In this document: positions 18,847 through 29,392 of the stretch, in pieces
Layout of the letters: the number at the start of each line of letters is the position of its first letter
Position numbering within the stretch: position 1 is the first letter of the stretch
Source of the DNA: Massilia polaris
Lineage (GTDB): Bacteria > Pseudomonadota > Gammaproteobacteria > Burkholderiales > Burkholderiaceae_D
Assembly (NCBI RefSeq): GCF_012927275.1
Contig: NZ_JABBGG010000015.1
Location: forward strand, 1-64,000
Direction of reading: 5' to 3'
DNA length: 64,000 nt
The notes under the pieces: generated by a model
The model's input: only the letters and a program-made list of their open reading frames with translations
What the model was told of the DNA's origin: nothing
Databases searched by the model: none
Position numbers and translations under genes: made by a program

Positions 18847-19857
18847 ATGACGAATCACCCAAGCTCACCCGGCCTGTGGGCGCTCGCCTGGCGGCGCCTG
18901 CGCGGCGACCGCGTCGCGATGGCCGCGCTGGCCGTCGTCGCGCTGTTCCTTGCGATGCTGGCGCTGTCCTCGGCCGGCCTGATTGCGGCCGACTGGGAAA
19001 AGGAAGCCGGCGTTAATTACGCGCCGCCGTCGTTCATCGGCGCGCAGGAATCCTTCCTCGCCGGTGCGGCGGGGCCGGATGCCGGGCCGCCGCCGCCAAA
19101 CGAATTCGACCCGCTGGCCGATGGCATCGCGCAGCTGCGCGCACAGGCCGGCGCCGCGCTGGCGCCCGAGCCGCGCCGCGAGACGCTGCCGTTCGGCGCC
19201 GACAAGTGGGGCCATGACGTCATCAAGAAAACCATCAAGGGCGGCGAGACCTCGATCGTCGTGGGGCTGGTGGCAGCCTTGCTCGCGGTGTCGCTTGGTA
19301 CCGTGTTCGGCGCGCTGTCCGGCTATTTCGGCGGCGTGGTCGATGATGTATTCAACTGGTTCTACAGCATCTTCACGTCGATTCCGTCGATCCTGATGAT
19401 CCTGACCGTGGCCGCGGTGCTGCAGCAGCGCGGTGTGGCGACGATCGTGCTGATCCTCGGCCTGACCGGCTGGACCGGCCCATACCGCCTGATGCGCGCC
19501 GAGTACATGAAGCACAAGGCGCGCGAATACGTGATGGCGGCTGACGCCATCGGCGCTTCGCACATGCGCAGGATGTTCTCGCATATTTTCCCCAACGTCA
19601 GCCACGTGGCGCTGGTGCAGATGTCGATCCTGGTGGTCGGTTTCATCAAGGCCGAAGTGATTTTGTCCTTCCTCGGTTTCGGCGTGCCGGTTGGCGTGGT
19701 CTCGTGGGGCAGCATGCTCAATGAGGCGCAGAACGAACTCATTCTCGGCAAGTGGTGGCAGCTGACCGCCGCCGCGACAGCGATGGCGCTGCTGGTGACG
19801 GCGTTCTCGCTGTTTACCGACGCGCTGCGCGATGCGCTCGATCCGAAACTGAAATAG
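18847..19857 (+). CDS. Peptide-type ABC transporter permease (DppC/YejE-like)
   Basis: A 336-residue inner-membrane permease, the second half of the channel. After the first membrane segment there is an extended loop of roughly 90 residues rich in Pro and Ala (PDAGPPPPNEFDPLADG). It is followed by the conserved GADKWGHDVIKKTIKGGETS entry to the transmembrane domain. The coupling loop AREYVMAADAIGASHMRRM is present. A long loop at this place is also seen in YejE-type permeases. The ATG at 18847 follows AAGGACGAGCC, an acceptable ribosome binding site. Confidence 0.92.
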   Translation: MTNHPSSPGLWALAWRRLRGDRVAMAALAVVALFLAMLALSSAGLIAADWEKEAGVNYAPPSFIGAQESFLAGAAGPDAGPPPPNEFDPLADGIAQLRAQAGAALAPEPRRETLPFGADKWGHDVIKKTIKGGETSIVVGLVAALLAVSLGTVFGALSGYFGGVVDDVFNWFYSIFTSIPSILMILTVAAVLQQRGVATIVLILGLTGWTGPYRLMRAEYMKHKAREYVMAADAIGASHMRRMFSHIFPNVSHVALVQMSILVVGFIKAEVILSFLGFGVPVGVVSWGSMLNEAQNELILGKWWQLTAAATAMALLVTAFSLFTDALRDALDPKLK

Positions 19858-19865
19858 GCGGCCAC

Positions 19866-21557
19866 ATGACAGACAACCACGACATGCTGCTTTCCGTGCG
19901 CGACCTGCGTGTGCGCTTCCGCATCGATAAAAAGAACACCTTCGAGGCGGTCAAGGGCATCTCGTTCGACGTGCCGCGCAACTGCACGGTGGCGCTGGTC
20001 GGCGAATCGGGCAGCGGCAAATCGGTCAGTTCGCTGGCCGTCATGGGCCTGCTGCCGGCCGGGACCGCGCTGATCGATCCGCAATCGCGCCTGCTGTTCG
20101 ATGGCCGCGACCTGCTCGCCATGCCAGGTGCCGAGCGGCGCGCGCTGTGCGGCAAGGACATCTCGATGATTTTCCAGGAACCGATGTCGTCGCTTAATCC
20201 CGTGTTCACGGTGGGCTTCCAGATCGGCGAAGTGCTGCGCCGGCACATGGGCATGAGTTCGCGCCAGGCGCGCGCCCGCACGCTGGAGCTGCTCGATGAA
20301 GTGGGGATTCCCGATCCGTCGAAGAAGATCGATGCGTATCCGAGCCAGATGTCGGGCGGCCAGCAGCAGCGCGTGATGATCGCGATGGCGATCGCGTGCG
20401 AACCGAAGCTGCTGATCGCCGACGAACCGACCACCGCACTCGATGTGACGATCCAGAAGCAGATCATGGAGCTGATCGCCAGCCTGCAGCGCAAGCATGC
20501 GATGTCGGTGCTGTTCATCACCCACGATCTCGGGCTGGTCGGCGAGATCGCCGACCGTGTGATCGTGATGCGTCACGGCGAAGTGCGCGAGGAGGGCGAT
20601 GCGCGCCAGGTGCTCGATTCGCCGCGTGATTCTTATACGCGCGCGCTGCTGCATTGCCGGCCGAAACTCGACGAGCGGCCGATCCGGCTGCCGGTGATCG
20701 ACGACTACATCAGCGGACAAGCCGCGCCCGACGTACAGGCCCCGCAACGCGCGCGCGGCTGCGTGCCGGGCGCAGAAAGCGTGCTGGTGGTGGAGAACCT
20801 GTCGAAGAGTTTCTACCTGCGCGAAGGCCTGTTCGGCAAGCGCGAATTCAAGGCAGTCAAGGATGTGTCGTTCACTCTCCCGCGCGGCAAGACGCTTGGC
20901 GTGGTGGGCGAGTCCGGGTCGGGCAAGACCACCGTCGGCCTGACGCTGCTTCGCTTGCACAAGGCGACCGGCGGCACCGCGATGTTCGAGGGCAGGGACC
21001 TGATCTCAATGAGCCCGCGCGACTACATGGAGTACAAGCGGCGCATCCAGATCATCTTCCAGAACCCCTACGCTTCGCTCAATCCGCGCTTTACCGTCGG
21101 GCAGATTTTGCTGGAGCCGATGCGTATCCATGGTATCGGCGTCAACGACAGCGAGCGCACCGCGCAGGCGATGCAGCTGCTCGACCGGGTCGGGCTGCCG
21201 GCGCAGGCCTTCCATCGCTATCCGCATGAGTTCTCGGGCGGACAGCGGCAGCGCATCGCGATCGCACGTTGCCTGACGATGAAGCCGGAGATCCTTGTGT
21301 GCGACGAGTCGGTGTCGGCGCTGGACGTGTCGGTGCAGGCGCAGGTGCTGAACCTGCTGCAGGACTTGCAGGATGAATTCGGGATGAGCTACATCTTCAT
21401 TTCGCACGACCTGTCGGTGGTGAAGTACATGTCGGACCAGGTGATGGTGATGCATCAGGGGAGTGTGGTTGAGCTGGCCGACTCGGATGAGCTGTATCGG
21501 AATCCGCAGCATCCTTATACGAAGGCGTTGTTGAGCGCGATTCCGAAGGGTGTGTAA
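19866..21557 (+). CDS. Peptide ABC transporter double ATPase (DppD-DppF/YejF-like)
   Basis: A 563-residue protein carrying two ATP-binding cassettes in one chain. Domain 1 has Walker A GESGSGKS at about residues 46-53 and signature MSGGQQQR. Domain 2 has Walker A GESGSGKT at about 348-355 and signature FSGGQRQR. Fused ATPases of this size pair with two permeases in YejBEF-like and related peptide importers. The gene starts eight bases after the DppC-like stop. No substrate-binding protein follows; the next unit is a REP-like palindrome and then a DedA-family gene. Confidence 0.93.
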   Translation: MTDNHDMLLSVRDLRVRFRIDKKNTFEAVKGISFDVPRNCTVALVGESGSGKSVSSLAVMGLLPAGTALIDPQSRLLFDGRDLLAMPGAERRALCGKDISMIFQEPMSSLNPVFTVGFQIGEVLRRHMGMSSRQARARTLELLDEVGIPDPSKKIDAYPSQMSGGQQQRVMIAMAIACEPKLLIADEPTTALDVTIQKQIMELIASLQRKHAMSVLFITHDLGLVGEIADRVIVMRHGEVREEGDARQVLDSPRDSYTRALLHCRPKLDERPIRLPVIDDYISGQAAPDVQAPQRARGCVPGAESVLVVENLSKSFYLREGLFGKREFKAVKDVSFTLPRGKTLGVVGESGSGKTTVGLTLLRLHKATGGTAMFEGRDLISMSPRDYMEYKRRIQIIFQNPYASLNPRFTVGQILLEPMRIHGIGVNDSERTAQAMQLLDRVGLPAQAFHRYPHEFSGGQRQRIAIARCLTMKPEILVCDESVSALDVSVQAQVLNLLQDLQDEFGMSYIFISHDLSVVKYMSDQVMVMHQGSVVELADSDELYRNPQHPYTKALLSAIPKGV

Positions 21558-21560
21558 AGG

Positions 21561-21658
21561 CACGCTCAGCATGGGTTCCCGCGTGCGCGGGAACGACGTG
21601 TTAAGGCCGCTAGCCTAAAGGCGTCATTTCCGCGCGCGGGAATCCATGCTGAGTGCGC
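21561..21658. repeat. Paired REP-like palindromes after the ABC operon
   Basis: Two related units face each other: 21561-21600 (CTCAGCATGGGTTCCCGC..GCGGGAACGACG) and 21621-21658 (GCGTCATTTCC..GGGAATCCATGCTGAG). Each is palindromic in its centre, and together they make a larger inverted repeat centred near 21610. The sequence belongs to the same family as units at 9739 and 26908-27040. Confidence 0.75.
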
Positions 21659-21718
21659 TTTCTTTGCAAATTAACCGAACTGCCTGTGGCGGCCGCCGTT
21701 TTCAGCTAACATGAAGAC

Positions 21719-22678
21719 ATGCCCGACCTCATCGCCCTCCTGCAGACTTACGGTGTCCTCATCGTATTTGCCATCGTACTGGTCGAACAGGCCGGCATGC
21801 CGATTCCCGCGTTCCCGATTCTGGTGGTGGCGGGTGCCTTGTCGGTCGACGGCGGCGTCAGCTGGCCGGCGGCGATCGCTGTCGCGGTCGGCGCGTGTTT
21901 GCTCACCGACCTGTTCTGGTTCCGCGCCGGGCGCTTCTACGGCAAACGCATCCTCAACCTGCTGTGCAGGATTTCCCTGTCGCCCGATTACTGCGTGAGC
22001 CAGACCGAAGACAAATTCCGGCGCTTCGGGCCGAAGTCGCTGATCGTCTCCAAGTTCATCCCCGGCTTCAATGTCATCGCTTCGCCCATGTCGGGCGCCC
22101 TCGGCGTGCCGACGCCGCGTTTCCTGGCATTCAGCATCACAGGCAGCCTGTTCTGGAGCGGCACCGGCGTCGCCCTGGGCGCCGCCTTCCACAAAAGCGT
22201 CGACAAGGTGCTGCAGACGCTCGGCGAGATGGGCACGACCGCGCTGCTGGTGCTGCTGGGCTTGCTGGCGCTGTTCATCGCGTATAAGTACCTTGAGCGC
22301 CGACGCTTCCTGAACGGCGTGCAAATCGAACGCATTGGCGTCAGCGAACTGGTCAGCCTGATGGACGATGGGCATGATCCGCTGATCATCGATGCGCGAA
22401 GCGCAACCGCGCGCCAGCTTCAGCAGGCTATTCCCGGCGCGATCATCTTTAACGACTGCGAGCCCGAAACCCTGATGGCGACCCTCGACAAGGATCGCCA
22501 CGTGGTCGTCTATTGCAGCTGCCCGAACGACGTCACCGCCGCCCAGGTGGCGAAACAGTTCCTTTCCAGCGGCTTTCACCGTGCACGTCCGCTGCATGGC
22601 GGGCTCGATGCGTGGAACGGCCACCATGGCCAACTTGCCGAAGACATTGCTGAAACCTCCGAGGCGAAGCTGTGTTGA
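21719..22678 (+). CDS. DedA-family membrane protein fused to a rhodanese domain
   Basis: A 319-residue fusion. Residues 1-190 form a DedA/VTT membrane domain with about five hydrophobic segments and the FIPGFNVIASPMSGALG re-entrant motif (family role: lipid scrambling or flipping). A membrane segment around 180-195 leads to a cytoplasmic rhodanese domain (about 205-305) whose active loop reads YCSCPNDVTA with Cys266 as the probable catalytic residue. The rhodanese substrate is unknown. It is flanked by REP-like DNA upstream and glk downstream, so it is probably a single-gene unit. Confidence 0.88.
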   Translation: MPDLIALLQTYGVLIVFAIVLVEQAGMPIPAFPILVVAGALSVDGGVSWPAAIAVAVGACLLTDLFWFRAGRFYGKRILNLLCRISLSPDYCVSQTEDKFRRFGPKSLIVSKFIPGFNVIASPMSGALGVPTPRFLAFSITGSLFWSGTGVALGAAFHKSVDKVLQTLGEMGTTALLVLLGLLALFIAYKYLERRRFLNGVQIERIGVSELVSLMDDGHDPLIIDARSATARQLQQAIPGAIIFNDCEPETLMATLDKDRHVVVYCSCPNDVTAAQVAKQFLSSGFHRARPLHGGLDAWNGHHGQLAEDIAETSEAKLC

Positions 22679-22826
22679 GGTAGGAAGACTACGGGTTCCC
22701 GCAATCCATCGGATGAGAGGGCGGATCGATTCCGAGCAACAGGTTATGTACTAAAACTACAAAGAATGCTTGCGTGCCAGGCAGATCATCCATTAAGCTT
22801 TGGAAGTCCGTATTCGATTCCAAGCC

Positions 22827-23855
22827 ATGACAGTTCAGCAACATTCCTCGCTGCATCCTCCTGCCCAGCCAGCTCCCCACGCCGACGGGCCGCGCCTGCT
22901 CGCCGATGTCGGCGGCACCAATGCGCGCTTTGCGCTGGAAGTGGCCCCGGGCCGGGTTGAACTGATCGATGTACTTCCGTGCAAATCGTATCCGACACTG
23001 GCCGATGCGCTGCGCGCCTACCTTGCCTCGCCAAAAGTGCTCGCTGCCGGCTACGGAACCATCCGCCATGCGGCGATCGCGATTGCGAACCCGATCACGG
23101 GCGACTTGGTGCGCATGACGAATCACCACTGGGAATTCTCGATCGAAGCGATGCGCCTCGCGTGCGCGTTCGATACTTTTCTCGTCATCAATGACTTTAC
23201 CGCGCTGGCGCGCGCCGTCCCGCACTTGTCGGCCGGGCAAAAGCGGCAGGTCGGGAGCGGAACCGCACGCGAAGGCAGCCCGGTCGGACTGCTGGGCGCG
23301 GGGACCGGCCTTGGCGTGTCTGGCCTGATTCCGACTGGCGACAGCTGGACCGCATTGCTGAGCGAAGGCGGCCACGTCACCTTTTCGCCGGCCAATGAAA
23401 CCGAAGTAGCAATCCTCCGGTTCGCCTGGCGCGAGTATGAGCACGTCTCGGCCGAGCGGCTGATGTCGGGCGACGGGCTGGAACTGAGCTACCGCGCGCT
23501 GGCCCATCACACTGGCCAGCCCGACGAAAAACTGGCCGCAGCGGACATCTCGCGCCGCGCGCTCGCGGGCGATGACCAGCTGTGCGGCCAGGTGATCGAC
23601 ACCTTCTGCGGCATGCTCGGCACGGTTGCCGGCAACCTGGCGGTGACGCTGGGCGCGCAGGGTGGCATTTATATTGGCGGGGGCATCGTCCCGCGCCTGG
23701 GCGAACGCTTCGACCAGTCGCCTTTCCGCAAGCGCTTCGAGCAAAAGGGCCGCTTCGTGAATTACCTGTCGCAGGTGCCGACTTTCGTGATCACTGCGGA
23801 GTATCCGGCCTTCCTTGGCGTGTCCACTATCCTGGCGGAAAAGCTTGGCGCCTGA
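22827..23855 (+). CDS. glk: Glucokinase
   Basis: A 342-residue cytoplasmic kinase that phosphorylates glucose with ATP. The phosphate-binding motif [14 protein letters not shown] is near residue 30, [13 protein letters not shown] lies in the middle, and the C-terminal [14 protein letters not shown] motif is typical of the Glk (not ROK) family. The ATG at 22827 is preferred to a TTG 27 bases upstream; neither has a strong ribosome binding site. The 148-base gap upstream contains a degenerate half of the REP-like unit (near 22691-22710). No glucose-transport gene is adjacent. Confidence 0.93.
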   Translation: MTVQQHSSLHPPAQPAPHADGPRLLADVGGTNARFALEVAPGRVELIDVLPCKSYPTLADALRAYLASPKVLAAGYGTIRHAAIAIANPITGDLVRMTNHHWEFSIEAMRLACAFDTFLVINDFTALARAVPHLSAGQKRQVGSGTAREGSPVGLLGAGTGLGVSGLIPTGDSWTALLSEGGHVTFSPANETEVAILRFAWREYEHVSAERLMSGDGLELSYRALAHHTGQPDEKLAAADISRRALAGDDQLCGQVIDTFCGMLGTVAGNLAVTLGAQGGIYIGGGIVPRLGERFDQSPFRKRFEQKGRFVNYLSQVPTFVITAEYPAFLGVSTILAEKLGA

Positions 23856-24239
23856 GCGGGGCCCCGCGCGGCGAGGGGCGCCATTTGTCCGCTTGCGCGT
23901 TTTATCGGGTACAATTGGGGCCAGTTGAAGGAAACGATGTCAATCGTTCATGTAGTGCGCACCCCGGAGCCAGCCTCCCTGCCGCTGCGGCGAACCAGCG
24001 TTTCACTTGTAGAATCAACGGCTTGCGCCAAGCTTTGGTGCAGCGCGGCCGGGTGAGCGAGTCCAGCTCTCGCCACGGCAACATTCCGCCCGCGCACATC
24101 AGCCCGGGCGACGGAATCCAGTTTTAACGTATTTCTTCCTGCCGGCGCCTTGTTGCGACGGCCGCTGTCATTCGTTGACTGGTGTGGTCTTACACTGCCT
24201 GCCATTGAATTTTTAGCCAGATCCGCTGACGACATCGTT
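23856..24239 (+). promoter_or_regulatory. Long leader region upstream of scpB
   Basis: This 384-base gap separates glk from scpB. A candidate promoter has TACAAT at 23910-23915 with TTGTCC 19 bases upstream, a wide spacing. A small open frame (23937-24056) with a good ribosome binding site follows. The rest, to 24239, has no recognisable RNA family. If the promoter is right, scpB has an untranslated leader of about 310 bases. Confidence 0.35.
23937..24056 (+). CDS. Possible small ORF in the scpB leader
   Basis: A 39-codon frame begins at an ATG six bases or so after AAGGA and about 15 bases after the expected transcription start. The product is MSIVHVVRTPEPASLPLRRT and a further 19 residues with two Cys. 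It matches no family known to me. The good translation signals make it more than a random frame, but its codon bias is not decisive, so it is listed as hypothetical. Confidence 0.25.
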   Translation: MSIVHVVRTPEPASLPLRRTSVSLVESTACAKLWCSAAG

Positions 24240-25043
24240 ATGAATACTGATGAGGCCAAGATAGTCCTCGAAACCGCCTTGCTGTGCGCGCGCGAGCCGA
24301 TGTCGATCCATTCGATGAAAAAGCTGTTCGTCGACGTGGACGATAATGGAAAAGCGCTCGGCGCCGGCGTCGGCGCCGATACCATCAAGCTGCTGCTGGA
24401 GGAGCTGCGCCATGACTGGCGCGACCGCGGCATCGAGGTGGTCGGCCTGGCCAGTGGCTGGCGTTTCCAGAGCCGGCCGGACATGAAGCAGTACCTTGAC
24501 CGGCTGAGTCCGGAAAAGCCGCAGAAGTATTCGCGCGCCACGCTGGAAACGCTGGCGATCATCGCCTACCGCCAGCCGGTGACGCGCGGCGACATCGAAG
24601 AAATCCGCGGCGTTGCCGTGAATTCGCAGACGATCAAGATGCTGGAAGACCGCGGCTGGGTCGACGCGATCGGCTACCGCGAAGTGATCGGCCGCCCGGC
24701 ATTGCTGGGCACGACGAAACAGTTTTTGGATGACCTGGGCCTCAGTGCGCTGTCCCAGCTGCCAGCTTTGCAGCAAATCAGCGACATGCCGGGCAACTCC
24801 GCGATCGAAGAACTCGAAGCGGCCCTGCAGGAGAATTTTGAAAAAGCTGCGGCCGAAACGACGGCCGCCAATCACGATGGTGCAGGCAGCAGCGACGCGC
24901 AGGAAGTTCCTGAAGCAGTCCTTGAGGAAGCCGGCGCCGACACTTCACCTGTTGAAGTCCTCATTCCCGACCCTGCGCCAGAATCAACGGTGGACGCTGC
25001 GCCAGGTCAGCACGACCAAGAAACGACTAATGAACCCAACTGA
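24240..25043 (+). CDS. scpB: Segregation and condensation protein ScpB
   Basis: A 267-residue winged-helix (kleisin-partner) subunit of the SMC-ScpA-ScpB condensin that compacts and segregates the chromosome. The family core is clear in [20 protein letters not shown] and [21 protein letters not shown] long acidic, Ala-rich C-terminal tail (from about residue 195) is not part of the core. The ATG at 24240 gives the usual N terminus; a longer frame adds 30 unlikely residues. It overlaps rluB by 14 bases, so the two are co-translated. Confidence 0.94.
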   Translation: MNTDEAKIVLETALLCAREPMSIHSMKKLFVDVDDNGKALGAGVGADTIKLLLEELRHDWRDRGIEVVGLASGWRFQSRPDMKQYLDRLSPEKPQKYSRATLETLAIIAYRQPVTRGDIEEIRGVAVNSQTIKMLEDRGWVDAIGYREVIGRPALLGTTKQFLDDLGLSALSQLPALQQISDMPGNSAIEELEAALQENFEKAAAETTAANHDGAGSSDAQEVPEAVLEEAGADTSPVEVLIPDPAPESTVDAAPGQHDQETTNEPN

Positions 25044-26892
25044 TACCCCTGAGATTCCTGCTGGCGCCACGCCAGCCAACGCTGACGCACCGGCCAAGCC
25101 GAAGCGCCGCACCAAGGCCCAGATCGAGGCCGATGCGGCTGCGGGCATTGAGGCGCCAAAGAAGCGCGCGGCCAAGAAGGTGGCGGCCGTAGCCGAAGGC
25201 GATGCGCCCGCTGCGGAAGCTGCGCCGAAAGCGGCGCGCAAACCGCGCCCGCCGAAAGCCGAAACAGTGGAAGCCGCGCCGCAAGCCGCTGAAGGCGACG
25301 CAGCGCCACGCGAAGAGCGCGGTCCACGCCCGCCACGCGGTCCGCGCCAGATGCGCGAGTTGCGCGGCCAGCGCGAAGCGCGCAAGCCACGGGTCGAAGG
25401 CGAGCAGGCTCCGGTCGCAGCCGAAGGCGGCGCAGCGCCGGCCGAGCTGGCAGCACGTCCTGAGCGCGCCGAACGCGGCGAGCGTCCGGACCGCGGCCCG
25501 CGTCCGAAGAAGAACAAGAAGGGTAATCCAGGTCTTCAGCACCATAAAAAGCCGCGCCAGAACGACGCCGATGCGGCATTCTCGTTTGTCACCTCGGACG
25601 CGTATGACGCCACCGAAGGCGGCCGCGCGCAGCCTGCCAAGGCAGTGCGCCGCGACCTGACCTCGGACGACGACGCACCGAAGCTGCACAAGGTGCTGGC
25701 GGAAGCGGGTCTCGGTTCGCGCCGCGACATGGAAGACCTGATCGTCGCCGGCCGCGTGTCGGTCAACGGCGAGCCGGCCCACATCGGCCAGCGCATCCTG
25801 CCGACCGACGCGGTCCGCATCAACGGCAAACTTATCCAGCGCAAGGTGAGCAACAAGCCGCCGCGCGTGCTGGTGTATCACAAGCCGGCCGGCGAGATCG
25901 TCAGCGCCGACGATCCGGAAGGCCGTCCATCGGTATTCGACCGCCTGCCGACCATGAAGGCCGGTAAATGGCTGGCTGTGGGCCGCCTCGACTTCAACAC
26001 CGAAGGCCTGCTGCTGTTCACGACCTCGGGCGACCTGGCCAACCGGCTGATGCACCCGCGCTACAACATCGACCGCGAGTACGCGGTGCGTACGCTGGGC
26101 GAGCTGGAAGAAGGCATGCGCCAGAAGCTGCTGGCCGGCGTCGAGCTGGAAGACGGCATGGCGTCGTTCACCAAGATCGCCGATGGCGGCGGTGAAGGCA
26201 TCAACAAGTGGTACCGCGTGGTGATCGGCGAAGGCCGTAACCGCGAAGTGCGCCGCATGTTCGAAGCGGTCGGGCTGACCGTGTCGCGCCTGATTCGTAC
26301 CCGCTACGGCATCATGTCCCTGCCGACCGGCTTGAAGCGCGGCCGTTGGGAAGAGCTGGAAGAAAACACCGTGCGCGACCTGCTGGCGGCGTTCGGCGTC
26401 GAGAAAAAGGGCGGCGCGGTCGAGCAGCGCGGTCCGCGTGCGCAAGTGCGTCCTGGCGAGCCGAAGCCGCGTGAAGGCCGCGAGGGCCGCGAGGCGCGTG
26501 ATGAGGATAGCCGTAACAACGGCAACCGCATCGACCGCGAGGACGCGAACCGCAATGCCGATCCGTTCCCGAAACAGCAGCGCAGCGGCCGCCCAGGCGG
26601 CGCTCCGCGCGGCCAGGGGCAGGGTTTTGCCAAGGGTTCGGGCTTCGGCCAGGGACAAGGGCAGGGCGGCGGCCAAGGTGCCGGTGGCCAGGGTGGCCGC
26701 GGCCAGGGTGCTGGCGGCCAGGGCGGGCGCGGCAAGCCGGCGGCCGCCGGTGCCGGTGCAGGTTCGGGGCGTCCGCGCCAGCCGGATCCGCTGCAGACCA
26801 CGTTCGGCTTCGGTAATTCGAGCGGCGCAGCGCGTGCGCAAGGTCCGCGTGGCGCAGGCCACAGCATGCCACGCCGCGGACGCCGGGGTTAA
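25030..26892 (+). CDS. rluB: 23S rRNA pseudouridine synthase RluB with long low-complexity tails
   Basis: A 620-residue enzyme, about twice the length of E. coli RluB. The core has an S4 RNA-binding domain (about 215-275, [20 protein letters not shown]) and a catalytic domain whose [12 protein letters not shown] motif carries the nucleophilic Asp at about residue 321. Residues 1-200 are an Ala/Lys/Arg/Pro-rich tail with [13 protein letters not shown]-like runs, and residues 465-620 are Gly/Gln/Arg-rich with [16 protein letters not shown] repeats. Such tails are common in Burkholderiales RluB and probably bind RNA nonspecifically. Confidence 0.93.
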   Translation: MNPTDTPEIPAGATPANADAPAKPKRRTKAQIEADAAAGIEAPKKRAAKKVAAVAEGDAPAAEAAPKAARKPRPPKAETVEAAPQAAEGDAAPREERGPRPPRGPRQMRELRGQREARKPRVEGEQAPVAAEGGAAPAELAARPERAERGERPDRGPRPKKNKKGNPGLQHHKKPRQNDADAAFSFVTSDAYDATEGGRAQPAKAVRRDLTSDDDAPKLHKVLAEAGLGSRRDMEDLIVAGRVSVNGEPAHIGQRILPTDAVRINGKLIQRKVSNKPPRVLVYHKPAGEIVSADDPEGRPSVFDRLPTMKAGKWLAVGRLDFNTEGLLLFTTSGDLANRLMHPRYNIDREYAVRTLGELEEGMRQKLLAGVELEDGMASFTKIADGGGEGINKWYRVVIGEGRNREVRRMFEAVGLTVSRLIRTRYGIMSLPTGLKRGRWEELEENTVRDLLAAFGVEKKGGAVEQRGPRAQVRPGEPKPREGREGREARDEDSRNNGNRIDREDANRNADPFPKQQRSGRPGGAPRGQGQGFAKGSGFGQGQGQGGGQGAGGQGGRGQGAGGQGGRGKPAAAGAGAGSGRPRQPDPLQTTFGFGNSSGAARAQGPRGAGHSMPRRGRRG

Positions 26893-26907
26893 CCACCGGC
26901 CTCTGCT

Positions 26908-27040
26908 CCGTCATTCCCGCCATTGGCGGAAATGACTTCCCGTGAAAACGGGAATCCATGCTGAGTTCTCGTTGGAAATGACGTATGCGAACCGCGTACT
27001 CAGCATAGGTTCCCGCTTTCGCGGGAACGACGTGCTCAGT
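26908..27040. repeat. Cluster of REP-like palindromes between rluB and rimP
   Basis: Three units lie in the gap after rluB: 26908-26936 (CGTCATTCCCGC..GCGGAAATGAC), 26937-26966 (TTCCCG..CGGGAATCCATGCTGAG) and 26996-27040 (CTCAGCATAGGTTCCCGC..GCGGGAACGACGTGCTCAG). The alternating orientation resembles a BIME-type array. The first unit may double as the rluB terminator. The rest of the 403-base gap holds the rimP promoter and leader. Confidence 0.75.
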
Positions 27041-27118
27041 GCGGCGGGTAATGGCCTAAGTCCCTGATTTATTGCCTTAAAGCAGTGTTGTTTGCTTGCT
27101 CATTTGTCGCGCTACGGA

Positions 27119-27147
27119 TTGCAGCCGTAGCGTGAACGCGCTATAAT
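27119..27147 (+). promoter_or_regulatory. Sigma-70 promoter of the rimP-nusA-infB operon
   Basis: TTGCAG (27119-27124) and a perfect TATAAT (27142-27147) are separated by 17 bases. Transcription would start near 27154, giving a leader of about 140 bases before rimP. Confidence 0.85.
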
Positions 27148-27218
27148 CCGCAGACTAATAAAAGTTCTTCACAGCGTTTTTCGTGCAAGTGCTTTCATCT
27201 GGTCGGGAATATAAGAAG

Positions 27219-27243
27219 ATGGGCATGTGCCCATTTTTTTTTT
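27219..27243 (+). terminator. Leader terminator (possible attenuator) ahead of rimP
   Basis: ATGGGCA and TGCCCAT form a 7-bp stem with a 2-base loop (27219-27234), followed by about ten Ts. It sits between a strong promoter and the first gene of the operon, so it must be passed for the operon to be expressed. Leader terminators ahead of rimP-nusA are known in other proteobacteria, where NusA can act on them. No leader peptide or alternative pairing was identified. Confidence 0.65.
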
Positions 27244-27295
27244 GGTAAATGGTTTTAGTGGTCCGCATTTGGGCCTGTGATCTGGAGAAATTTTT

Positions 27296-29346
<2,051 letters not shown>

Positions 29347-29392
29347 TTTGCATATCTTTATCATCTCCGCGACACATAGAAAAGAGGACTGA

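Noticed and set aside
23856-24239. A structured RNA such as 6S RNA or a riboswitch ahead of scpB
   Set aside because: No conserved core or closing stem of a known family could be recognised by eye; a covariance-model search would be needed.
25027-26862. A 611-codon frame opposite rluB
   Set aside because: It is Ala/Arg/Leu-rich sequence produced by the repetitive tails of RluB in the other strand.
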